Below, in pieces: positions 1-5,375 of a stretch of DNA of 7,272 bases. Below the pieces are notes generated by a model. It was not told the origin of the DNA. It saw nothing but the letters and a program-made list of their open reading frames with translations, and ran no database searches. Position 1 is the first letter of the stretch. The number at the start of each line of letters is the position of its first letter. Where the stretch lies: NCBI GenBank assembly GCA_910577995.1, contig CAJTND010000030.1:1-7272 (forward strand), given 5' to 3'. The stretch comes from an uncultured Christensenella sp. GTDB taxonomy: Bacteria; Bacillota; Clostridia; Christensenellales; Pumilibacteraceae. The translations under genes and the position numbers were made by a program.

Positions 1-57
1 ATGTTTTGCCCGCGCGGCGGCTTTTTCTATGCCTGTTTTCTATTATTGTTTTCACTG

Positions 58-107
58 TCCGTTCTACCGTATTCTCTACTTGATTGCCTTCTCTGTCGCT
101 CCGCCGC
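58..107. repeat. 50-bp direct repeat, copy A (downstream of mnmA)
   Basis: This segment matches 148-197 at a constant offset of 90 bases, with only two mismatches (positions 95 and 98 versus 185 and 188). The first 37 bases are identical. Read on the minus strand it re-encodes the mnmA tail as GATEKAIK plus stop, against GGVIEKAIK plus stop in the real gene, so it looks like a detached copy of the gene end. The 40 bases between the copies (108-147) hold a T6 run and an AT-rich stretch. A weak dyad (CGCCGC/GCGGCG, 102-107 with 121-126 approximately) lacks the U-run of a terminator. Bases 1-57 show only vague similarity to this spacer and contain no gene I can support. Confidence 0.85.
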
Positions 108-147
108 TTTTTTGCTCGGCGGCGTTCTGCGTTACTATATAAATAGA

Positions 148-197
148 TCCGTTCTACCGTATTCTCTACTTGATTGCCTTCTCTATCACTCCGCCGC
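148..197. repeat. 50-bp direct repeat, copy B (overlaps the mnmA 3' end)
   Basis: This is the partner of 58-107. On the minus strand its first part supplies about the last ten codons of mnmA and its stop codon (166-168). The remainder (148-165) lies in the intergenic region. The repeat therefore spans the coding/noncoding boundary. Either the gene end was copied outward, or a mobile or dispersed repeat landed here and now provides the C-terminus. The window alone cannot decide between these. Confidence 0.85.
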
Positions 198-1239
198 CTA
201 AGCAGCGATCGCCTAAGTAGAACACGGCGTACTGGCCGGGCGTGACCGCGCGCTGCGGCTCGCCGAATTCGAGCGTGAACCGTCCGCCGCCGCGCGCCGT
301 CAGTCTTGCCGGGAAGTCGGGCTGACGGTAGCGGGTCTTTGCGGTGCAGTCGAGCGTTTCGGGCATGTCGAAGTCGCCTATGATATTGAGTTCCGAGCCT
401 TCGAGCGCGACCGAATACAGCTCGCGCTCGTCGCCGCACGATACTATAAGGCGGTTGTTGATTACGTCCTTATCGAGCACGAACCATCTGCCCGTTTCGC
501 CTTTGACGCCGCCTATGCCCAGCCCGCGGCGCTGTCCGAGCGTGTAGTACATCAGTCCGTCGTGCCGCCCGACCGTCGCGCCCGTCGCCGCGTCGACTAT
601 ATCGCCGGCGTTTGCCGGCAGGTATTCGGCGAGGAATTTTTTGAACTTGCGCTCGCCGATAAAGCATACGCCCGTGCTGTCTTTTTTGTGCGCGACGGAA
701 AGCCCCGCCGCGTCGGCGACGGCGCGCACCTCGGATTTTTTCAGTCCGCCGAGCGGGAACAGCACGTTGTCGAGCTGTTCGGTCTTGACCTGATTGAGAA
801 AGTACGTTTGGTCCTTGTCCGCGTCGGCGGCGCGCATAAGCGCGGTCGGCTCGCCCTTGGCGCAGTAATGCCCCGTCGCGATATATTCCGCGCCGAGCGA
901 CGCGCAGTAATCGCGGAACGCGCCGAACTTGACTACGCGGTTACAGAGCACGTCGGGATTGGGCGTGCGGAACGCGCGGTATTCGCGCAGGAAGTGCTCG
1001 AAAACGCCGTTCATGTATTCCTCGGCGAAGTTGACCGAGTAGCACTCGATGCCGATAAGCTCGGCGGCGCGTCGCGCGTCCGCCCAGTCCTCGGCGGCGT
1101 TGCACTCGCCGTCGTCCTCCCAATTATGCATGAAAAGTCCGGTAACGTCGTACCCGTCGCGCTTGAGCAGAAGCGCGGCGACGGCGGAATCCACTCCGCC
1201 CGACATACCGACTATGACTCTTTTTCCGTTTGCCGCCAT
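166..1239 (-). CDS. mnmA: tRNA-specific 2-thiouridylase MnmA
   Basis: MnmA is a cytoplasmic enzyme that replaces the C2 oxygen of the wobble uridine (U34) of Lys, Glu and Gln tRNAs with sulfur. It uses ATP to adenylate the base and takes persulfide sulfur from a cysteine desulfurase. The 357-residue protein has the usual family length. Visible motifs are the N-type ATP-pyrophosphatase loop SGGVDS (13-18), TPNPDVLCN with catalytic Cys99, ATGHY (121-125), the second catalytic cysteine Cys192 in GVCFIGERKF, and YTLGQRRGLGIGG (232-244). A C-terminal beta-barrel ends in CLGGG. The ATG at 1239 lies 7 bases after the upstream CDF stop and has a GAGG Shine-Dalgarno sequence 5 bases away, so the two genes are probably co-transcribed. 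The last codons lie inside a 50-bp repeat that recurs downstream. No partner desulfurase gene is in view. Confidence 0.97.
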   Translation of the reverse strand: MAANGKRVIVGMSGGVDSAVAALLLKRDGYDVTGLFMHNWEDDGECNAAEDWADARRAAELIGIECYSVNFAEEYMNGVFEHFLREYRAFRTPNPDVLCNRVVKFGAFRDYCASLGAEYIATGHYCAKGEPTALMRAADADKDQTYFLNQVKTEQLDNVLFPLGGLKKSEVRAVADAAGLSVAHKKDSTGVCFIGERKFKKFLAEYLPANAGDIVDAATGATVGRHDGLMYYTLGQRRGLGIGGVKGETGRWFVLDKDVINNRLIVSCGDERELYSVALEGSELNIIGDFDMPETLDCTAKTRYRQPDFPARLTARGGGRFTLEFGEPQRAVTPGQYAVFYLGDRCLGGGVIEKAIK

Positions 1240-1244
1240 TATCG

Positions 1245-1248
1245 CCTC
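1245..1248 (-). promoter_or_regulatory. Shine-Dalgarno sequence of mnmA
   Basis: GAGG on the minus strand overlaps the TGA stop of the CDF gene and lies 5 bases before the mnmA ATG. This supports that start and suggests translational coupling. Confidence 0.7.
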
Positions 1249-2335
1249 AAATGTAATCTATGCCTATCTCCGCACCGCAGCCTGTGACGCGGCGCGTTTC
1301 CGCCTCGACGAGCGCGCGTATCTCGCCGAGCGGCGCGCCGCCGTCGGACAGCGTGATATCGAGCCGAACCGTTTTCTTGCATTCGTCTATTGCAACCTCG
1401 TGCGCCGTCGCGCCGAACGGTCCCAGCATCTCGTCCAGCCGAGCGCAGAGCTCGGTCAACCGCGGATCGTCGGTGACGAGCGGATCGGCGTGGACGGACA
1501 GCCGCACACCCGTTTCTTCGAGCACGCGCCGCTCTATCGCGTCGCACTCGGCGTGCACCTCGACAAAGCTCATCTCCGCGGGGAACACCGCGTCGACCTC
1601 GGCTATCTTGTTGTTCGCGCCGTAATCGTTGATGACGAGATCGTGCGCGGACAAGACCTTATCCGACTGCGCAAGCGCCGCCTTTACCTTAGCGACGAGC
1701 TCGGGGTCGGGTCTCGAACCGAGCAGTCGGCTCACTACGTTCTTGAGTATGCGGAACGCGAAAACGAGGATAACGACGGCTACCGCTATCGACACGTACC
1801 CGTCGATATGCGCCCCCGTGAACTTTTCCGCGAGCGCACAGCACAGCACGACCGTCGTTACGAACGCGTCCGACATCGAGTCGACCGCCGCCGCCTTTAT
1901 CGCGTCCGAGCCGCTTTTCCTGCCGCTTATCGTATAGAATACCGCCATAAAGCCCTTGACGCCGACGGAAACGCCGAGCGTCGCCCATACCGCCGTGTCG
2001 AAATCGACGTCGACGGGCTCGACCGCGCGTTCTATACCGCCGATAAGGACCTCGACGCCGACCGCGACTATGACCGCGCCGAGGATAAAAGTCGCTATGT
2101 ATTCGTACCGCCCGTGACCGTAAGGGTGGTCGTAGTCCGCCGCCCGCGCCGCCAAAGCGACGGCGATTATCGTCACGACTGACACCGCCGCATCGGACAG
2201 GTTGTTGAACGCATCCGACGACACCGACGCCGAGTCGGCGAGCAGTCCGACTGCGAGCTTGGACGCGCCGAGCGCTATATTGAGGATAAGCCCTATAACG
2301 AGCGTTATCACAGCTTTTTTGTTGCGTTCGTTCAT
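1247..2335 (-). CDS. Cation diffusion facilitator (CDF) transporter, probably Mn2+-type
   Basis: CDF proteins are inner-membrane metal/proton antiporters that act as dimers and export divalent metals. From the ATG at 2335 the protein has 362 residues. Helix 2 carries SDAFNNLSD, giving N44-xxx-D48. It is followed by the family motif HPYGHGRYEY (70-79). Helix 5 carries VDSMSD, giving D152-xxx-D156. An N-xxx-D / D-xxx-D metal site, rather than the histidine-containing zinc site, is what I recall for manganese exporters such as MntE; substrate assignment is inference. A cytosolic ferredoxin-like domain (about 206-287, including HDLVINDYG) is followed by a second similar segment (about 288-362) beyond the length of minimal CDFs. 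An open frame extends to 2656 but runs through an intergenic repeat. An ATG at 2341 is an alternative start, but it lies upstream of the predicted transcription start. Confidence 0.93.
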   Translation of the reverse strand: MNERNKKAVITLVIGLILNIALGASKLAVGLLADSASVSSDAFNNLSDAAVSVVTIIAVALAARAADYDHPYGHGRYEYIATFILGAVIVAVGVEVLIGGIERAVEPVDVDFDTAVWATLGVSVGVKGFMAVFYTISGRKSGSDAIKAAAVDSMSDAFVTTVVLCCALAEKFTGAHIDGYVSIAVAVVILVFAFRILKNVVSRLLGSRPDPELVAKVKAALAQSDKVLSAHDLVINDYGANNKIAEVDAVFPAEMSFVEVHAECDAIERRVLEETGVRLSVHADPLVTDDPRLTELCARLDEMLGPFGATAHEVAIDECKKTVRLDITLSDGGAPLGEIRALVEAETRRVTGCGAEIGIDYI

Positions 2336-2343
2336 CGACATAT

Positions 2344-2372
2344 ATTGTACCACCGCAAAGAGCAAAAGACAA
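2344..2372 (-). promoter_or_regulatory. Predicted sigma-A promoter of CDF-mnmA, leaderless arrangement
   Basis: On the minus strand TTGTCT (2372-2367) and TACAAT (2349-2344) are separated by 17 bases, with an extended -10 TG at the proper place. Transcription should start near 2337-2335, at or just before the ATG at 2335. A GGTGG before the -10 would act as a Shine-Dalgarno sequence only if transcription began further upstream. This is a sequence prediction only. Confidence 0.6.
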
Positions 2373-2379
2373 GCTATTT

Positions 2380-2398
2380 TTGTCGCTCCGAGCGACAA
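2380..2398. promoter_or_regulatory. 19-bp perfect palindrome, possible operator
   Basis: TTGTCGCT-CCG-AGCGACAA is an 8-bp perfect inverted repeat with a 3-base centre. It lies 7 bases upstream of the -35 box of the CDF promoter. It is preceded by T residues and followed by A/G residues, so it is not a terminator on either strand. Its position suits a DNA-binding regulator, perhaps metal-responsive given the gene controlled, but no regulator is encoded here. The role is inferred. Confidence 0.4.
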
Positions 2399-2429
2399 GA
2401 AAAGAACGGTCATGCGATCATTTCTATCA

Positions 2430-2543
2430 AAAGCCCCTATCGGCACTTCGTGCCACTTCCCCCGAGAGGGGGAAGCGACGACGTGTCGGGTATGATGACT
2501 TCGCCGCCACTGCCGAGGGGAAGCGACGAGGTATCGGGTGTTA
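2430..2543. repeat. Hairpin-rich dispersed repeat, copy 1
   Basis: This element recurs in inverted orientation at 7166-7272. The first 51 bases (2430-2480) are identical to the reverse complement of 7222-7272, and the rest is diverged but alignable. It contains two perfect hairpins: GGCAC-TTC-GTGCC (2442-2454) and CTTCCCCC-GAGA-GGGGGAAG (2456-2475). It also contains two imperfect direct subrepeats of about 19 bases (from about 2473 and 2521), each beginning aagcgacga and ending tcgggt. It fills most of the gap between the small gene ending at 2557 and the CDF promoter. No protein or transposase is encoded. It resembles non-autonomous intergenic repeats (MITE or REP type) seen in Clostridia genomes; the class is inferred. 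Confidence 0.88.
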
Positions 2544-2556
2544 TTCTTCGCTCTCT

Positions 2557-2793
2557 CTACCTGACCGAAAACCATTTCAGCGACGGGAAAGCGTCGCGGT
2601 AGATGATCTTTTTCCGTCCGTCGACCATGCAGTCGTAACGCGTCGGCGAAACGCACTCGACGGGCGGCGTGTTTTTGGAGCGGCTTATCACGCGCTCGAC
2701 GGCGAAGCGTTTGCCGTCCTTGACGACGTAAAGCGGCGTTATCTCGCCGTTCTCGTCACAAAGCTCTATCACACTTATCGGTATCCTTTCCAC
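2557..2793 (-). CDS. Small conserved protein, 78 aa, function unknown
   Basis: The frame encodes a compact soluble protein beginning (M)ERIPISVIELCDENGEITP. It continues with a KDGKRFAVERVISRSK segment and a RYDCMVDGRKKIIYRD segment, and ends in KWFSV. The alternating beta pattern and the Y-x-C / W-F ending resemble a small uncharacterised protein I recall from Clostridia genomes; I cannot name the family. It has no signal peptide or membrane helix. I chose the GTG at 2793 because a perfect TATAAT ends 6 bases before it, placing the likely transcription start on the GTG. The open frame reaches 2955, but that extension is Arg-rich and reads through a terminator hairpin, so it is rejected. A GTG at 2772, with AGGA 11 bases upstream, is an alternative giving 71 residues. 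A preceding terminator makes this a separate transcription unit. Confidence 0.72.
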   Translation of the reverse strand: MERIPISVIELCDENGEITPLYVVKDGKRFAVERVISRSKNTPPVECVSPTRYDCMVDGRKKIIYRDAFPSLKWFSVR

Positions 2794-2799
2794 ATACCT

Positions 2800-2827
2800 A
2801 TTATATGCCGCGCCGCCGATAGGTAAC
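2800..2827 (-). promoter_or_regulatory. Predicted promoter of the 78-aa gene, leaderless arrangement
   Basis: A perfect TATAAT (2805-2800) stands out in GC-rich surroundings, with a weak -35 (GTTACC, 2827-2822) at 16-base spacing. Counting from the -10, the first transcribed base should be about 2793, the G of the GTG start. The promoter lies directly after the terminator of the preceding gene. Confidence 0.5.
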
Positions 2828-2830
2828 CGC

Positions 2831-2858
2831 AAAACAAAAACGCCCGTATCTCGGGCGT
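2831..2858 (-). terminator. Rho-independent terminator of the PLDNc-like membrane protein gene
   Basis: On the minus strand a perfect 6-bp stem CGCCCG-AGATA-CGGGCG (2857-2841) is followed by TTTTTGTTTT (2840-2831). An extra A-U pair can extend the stem. It lies 11 bases after the stop codon of the gene at 2870-3250. Confidence 0.9.
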
Positions 2859-2869
2859 CGTTGATTCCG

Positions 2870-3250
2870 TTATTCCTTGTCGGGCGTTTCCGCTTGTTCC
2901 GCCTGTTCCGCGTCGGGCGTTTCCGTCCGCTCCGTTTCCGCCGTCGGCTCGACATCGGGCTTGTGGGTGGTGCATGCGAACTGATCCTTCAACCTCGCTT
3001 TGCGGTCGTACGCACTCGACTCGGACGGTTTGATCGACCTATATTCCTTGACTTTGTGATGATAAATGAGGAACGCACCGCCGCCGATAAAGAAAACCAA
3101 AAGTATGAGCAAGTTCCAAAGCACATACTCCTTTTTGGTAACGTCGAGGTACGCGAGCTTCATCAGACAGAATATCGCAAAAGCATACTGCAACACGACC
3201 ACGGCTATCAATATCCCAACTACATGGGGCTGTAAACCATTCAAAAGCAT
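2870..3250 (-). CDS. Small membrane protein resembling the phospholipase D-nuclease N-terminal (PLDNc) domain
   Basis: The 126-residue protein has two predicted transmembrane helices, about 9-30 and 43-64. The second region (KKEYVLWNLLILLVFFIGGG, then AFLIYHHK) matches the pattern of the PLDNc domain: a charged turn, a Trp, a hydrophobic stretch, Gly, then a Tyr-containing end. This domain occurs alone in short proteins and at the N-terminus of cardiolipin synthases, and its own function is unclear. Residues 66-126 are hydrophilic, and the tail is Glu/Pro/Thr-rich with a repeated ETPD motif. The tail is encoded by a 14-base direct repeat (2879-2892 and 2912-2925). The ATG at 3250 has no Shine-Dalgarno sequence; a strong promoter places the transcription start on its A. 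A terminator follows directly, so the gene can be monocistronic, though readthrough from the ABC operon is possible. Confidence 0.75.
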   Translation of the reverse strand: MLLNGLQPHVVGILIAVVVLQYAFAIFCLMKLAYLDVTKKEYVLWNLLILLVFFIGGGAFLIYHHKVKEYRSIKPSESSAYDRKARLKDQFACTTHKPDVEPTAETERTETPDAEQAEQAETPDKE

Positions 3251-3256
3251 AACGAG

Positions 3257-3285
3257 AGCATAGCACGTTTATCGAATTTTGTCAA
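3257..3285 (-). promoter_or_regulatory. Strong predicted promoter of the PLDNc-like gene, leaderless
   Basis: Consensus TTGACA (3285-3280) is followed after 17 bases by TATGCT (3262-3257), with an extended -10 TG. The -10 ends 6 bases before the ATG, so the predicted +1 is 3250, the A of the start codon. The -35 begins 6 bases after the stop of the upstream gene. Confidence 0.75.
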
Positions 3286-3291
3286 GCGATA

Positions 3292-3561
3292 TCATTCCAA
3301 AATCAAGTTCAAAAGCTTTTTCGCCGAGCGCAGCGGCACGGGCGTTACCTGACCGCTTACGTTCTTTTCGACGCGCAGGACGGTGGCGCGCGCGGGCATA
3401 TCCGCCCTGCCGCGCGGCGCGCTCACCCTGTCGCCCGCCGCGACCGAAAAATCGGAAACGTACCAATACGGCGTTTTTTCCGGGTCGTCGTCGAACGCTA
3501 TCTTTACGAATGTGTACGAGCCGGGGTCTTTTATTATCCCGCCGCTCATCGAGTGTATCAT
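3292..3561 (-). CDS. Small beta-rich protein of unknown function in the ABC exporter operon
   Basis: I do not recognise this 89-residue protein with certainty. It has no signal peptide, membrane helix or cysteine. Short predicted strands (YTFVKIAF, PYWYVSDF), a VAAGDRVSAPRG turn and ARATVLRVE, followed by a basic C-terminal stretch (RSAKKLLNLI), suggest a small SH3-like or PriA 3'-DNA-binding-like barrel. The VGD-type turn is common in such folds. This is inference from pattern only. The ATG at 3561 lies 8 bases after the stop of the second ABC gene, and an AGGAG Shine-Dalgarno sequence overlaps that stop with 5-base spacing. It is therefore translated as the third gene of the exporter operon. 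No terminator follows it; the next promoter begins within 10 bases. Confidence 0.78.
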   Translation of the reverse strand: MIHSMSGGIIKDPGSYTFVKIAFDDDPEKTPYWYVSDFSVAAGDRVSAPRGRADMPARATVLRVEKNVSGQVTPVPLRSAKKLLNLILE

Positions 3562-3566
3562 ACGCG

Positions 3567-3571
3567 CTCCT
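3567..3571 (-). promoter_or_regulatory. Shine-Dalgarno sequence of the 89-aa gene
   Basis: AGGAG on the minus strand overlaps the TAG stop of the upstream ABC gene and lies 5 bases before the ATG at 3561. This fixes the start and suggests coupling. Confidence 0.75.
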
Positions 3572-5375
3572 ACATTATATTATATTGACTGTCGAACATG
3601 TCCGCATAAAAGCCCTTGCCGCGCATCAGCTCGGTATGATTGCCGCGCTCGATTATCTCGCCGTTGTTGACGACGAGTATCTCGTCGGCATTGACTATCG
3701 TGCTCAGTCTGTGCGCGATGACAAAGCACGTGCGCCCCGTCATCAGCTTGTCCATGGCGCGTTGAAGAAGTATCTCCGTGCGCGTATCGACGTTACTCGT
3801 CGCCTCGTCGAGTATGAGTATCGGTCTGTCCGCGATGAACGCGCGCGCTATCGTCAGCAGTTGCTTCTGCCCTTGCGAAACGTTGGCGGCGCCCTGCGTT
3901 ATCTCGGTGTCGTAGCCCTTTGGCAAAGCGCCTATGAACCCGTCGCAGTACGCCGCCCTGCACGCCGCCTCGACCTGTTCGCGCGTCGCGCCGTCCGCGC
4001 CGTAAGCGACGTTTTCCGCTATCGTGCCGCCAAACAGCCAGGTATCCTGCAAGACCATATCGAAGCACCTGCGCACGCAGTCGCGGTCGAGCGTGCGCGT
4101 GTCGACGCCGTCGATGAGTATGCGCCCTTCGTCGGGATCGTAAAACCGCATCAGCAGATTGACTATCGTCGTTTTTCCGCCGCCCGTCGGACCGACTATC
4201 GCTATCTTCTCGCCGCGCTTGACGGAGAGCTGTAAGTCCTTGATTATCGGCTTGTCGGGAACGTAGCCGAACGTCACGTGCTCGAATGTAACGCTGTCGC
4301 ACGCAAGCTCGGCGGTAGCCGTCGACGATTCCGCTTCGGGCAGGGCGAGCATGCCGTAGATACGCTTTGCCGACGTGCGCATGCGCTGGAACATGCCGAG
4401 CGAGTTGGCTATCGAGCCGAACGGCGATTCGAGCTGCTGCACGTACATTACGACGGACACCACCGCGCCGACGGTGACGCCCGCGCCGACATACACCGCA
4501 TAGCCGCCGATAAGGCACACCGCCGCGAACGACAGGAGCGTGACGAAGGTCATGAGCGGCGCGAGCGATTCGACGATGACGTAGCCCTTGACGCCCGAGC
4601 GGCGTATCCTGCCGTTGACGTCGGCATGCCGAGCCTGCATGAACTTTTCCATGCCGTAGGTGCGGACCGTTTTCATGCCCGAGTATGTTTCCTCGATCAC
4701 CGAGTACAGCTTGCCGTTGTGCTCCATGTACGCGCCGAAATATTTTTCCGAGCGTTTTGCGAGCGCGATACAGCCGAACACGCACACGGGCGAAATGCCG
4801 ACTATGACGAGCGCGGTATGCCAATCCTGCATGAACGCGAAAGCTACTATCAGTCCGAGCTGGAACACGCCTGTGACCACGAGGTCGACTATCTGATGCA
4901 CCGTCGAGCCGATGACGGACACGTCGTCGGTCATGCGCTCTATCAGCTCGCCCTTGCTCGTCCTGTCTATGTACGAAACGGGCAGGCGCATTATCTTTTC
5001 GCTCATTTTAATGCGCAGCTTGTTGTTGAAATGCCGCGACATGACGTTATTGAGCAGGAACGTTTTGAGCATGGAAAACAGCGCGTAACCGACATAAAAG
5101 CACGCGAGCAGAACGAGCGACAGCGTAAAGCCCTGCGCGTCGAACGTGCCATCGGCGATATACGCGGCGATACCGTCGACGGCGCGCCCGACGAATATCG
5201 GCGCGAATGTCAGCATTACGACGGACGCGAGCGAAACTATCGCGCACAGCACGAGCCAGCCGGCTATGGGCTTGACGTCGTGCATGACGGCGGCGGCGGT
5301 CTGTCTTCCGCTGAGCGCCGCTACCTCGAACGACCCGGAGGAAAAGCCGTCGTCGACTTTTATATCTTCGTCCAT
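3570..5375 (-). CDS. ABC exporter half-transporter, consensus-site subunit (LmrD/BmrD/TM288-like)
   Basis: This 601-residue membrane protein has an acidic N-terminal extension (about 1-30) and six transmembrane helices (about 37-62, 84-108, 164-182, 186-204, 271-295, 298-313). An ATPase domain follows from about 355. Motifs are Walker A GPTGGGKTT (395-403), Q-loop Gln443, signature VSQGQ (499-503), Walker B ILILDE with catalytic Glu524, and switch His555 in IAHRLST. The ATP-hydrolysing residues are intact, but the signature differs from LSGGQ. This is the expected complement of its partner: its signature faces the partner's degenerate site. It should pair with the upstream gene product as a heterodimeric exporter of drugs, lipids or peptides; the substrate is unknown. 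The start is the ATG at 5375, overlapping the TGA of the previous gene by one base, with a strong Shine-Dalgarno sequence; the TTG just before it is rejected. Confidence 0.95.
   Translation of the reverse strand: MDEDIKVDDGFSSGSFEVAALSGRQTAAAVMHDVKPIAGWLVLCAIVSLASVVMLTFAPIFVGRAVDGIAAYIADGTFDAQGFTLSLVLLACFYVGYALFSMLKTFLLNNVMSRHFNNKLRIKMSEKIMRLPVSYIDRTSKGELIERMTDDVSVIGSTVHQIVDLVVTGVFQLGLIVAFAFMQDWHTALVIVGISPVCVFGCIALAKRSEKYFGAYMEHNGKLYSVIEETYSGMKTVRTYGMEKFMQARHADVNGRIRRSGVKGYVIVESLAPLMTFVTLLSFAAVCLIGGYAVYVGAGVTVGAVVSVVMYVQQLESPFGSIANSLGMFQRMRTSAKRIYGMLALPEAESSTATAELACDSVTFEHVTFGYVPDKPIIKDLQLSVKRGEKIAIVGPTGGGKTTIVNLLMRFYDPDEGRILIDGVDTRTLDRDCVRRCFDMVLQDTWLFGGTIAENVAYGADGATREQVEAACRAAYCDGFIGALPKGYDTEITQGAANVSQGQKQLLTIARAFIADRPILILDEATSNVDTRTEILLQRAMDKLMTGRTCFVIAHRLSTIVNADEILVVNNGEIIERGNHTELMRGKGFYADMFDSQYNIM

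Noticed and set aside
1..57. A third, partial unit of the 90-base tandem array
   Set aside because: Only loose T-rich similarity to the 108-147 spacer is visible, too weak to support without sequence beyond the window.
102..127. Possible terminator after mnmA
   Set aside because: A weak CGCCGC/GCGGCG dyad has an A6 run within its loop on the minus strand and no following U-run, so it does not fit a Rho-independent terminator.
58..197. CRISPR-like repeat-spacer-repeat arrangement
   Set aside because: There are only two copies, the repeats are not palindromic in CRISPR fashion, one copy overlaps a coding sequence, and there are no cas genes.
1..201. Plus-strand 66-codon frame with a repeated SVLPYSLLDCLL motif
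   Set aside because: The protein repeat merely reflects the 50-bp DNA repeat and is antisense to the mnmA end. There is no Shine-Dalgarno sequence in view and the frame runs from the window edge.
562..1287. Plus-strand open frame of 241 codons opposite mnmA
   Set aside because: It lies entirely antisense to a clearly recognised gene, has an Arg/Ala/Val-rich composition with no family motif, and is the usual by-product of GC-rich codon use.
1049..2182. Plus-strand open frame of 377 codons opposite the CDF gene
   Set aside because: Its translation is rich in Arg, Asp and Tyr with no hydrophobic or domain pattern, whereas the minus strand encodes a complete CDF protein with all its motifs.
2342..2656. 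N-terminal extension of the CDF frame up to an ATG at 2656
   Set aside because: It reads through the dispersed hairpin repeat, the palindrome and the predicted promoter, and overlaps the 78-aa gene. Normal CDF proteins begin near MNERN.
2794..2955. 54-residue Arg-rich extension of the 78-aa protein
   Set aside because: It translates the terminator hairpin, the promoter and the end of the previous gene. The basic composition is an artefact of the repetitive DNA there.
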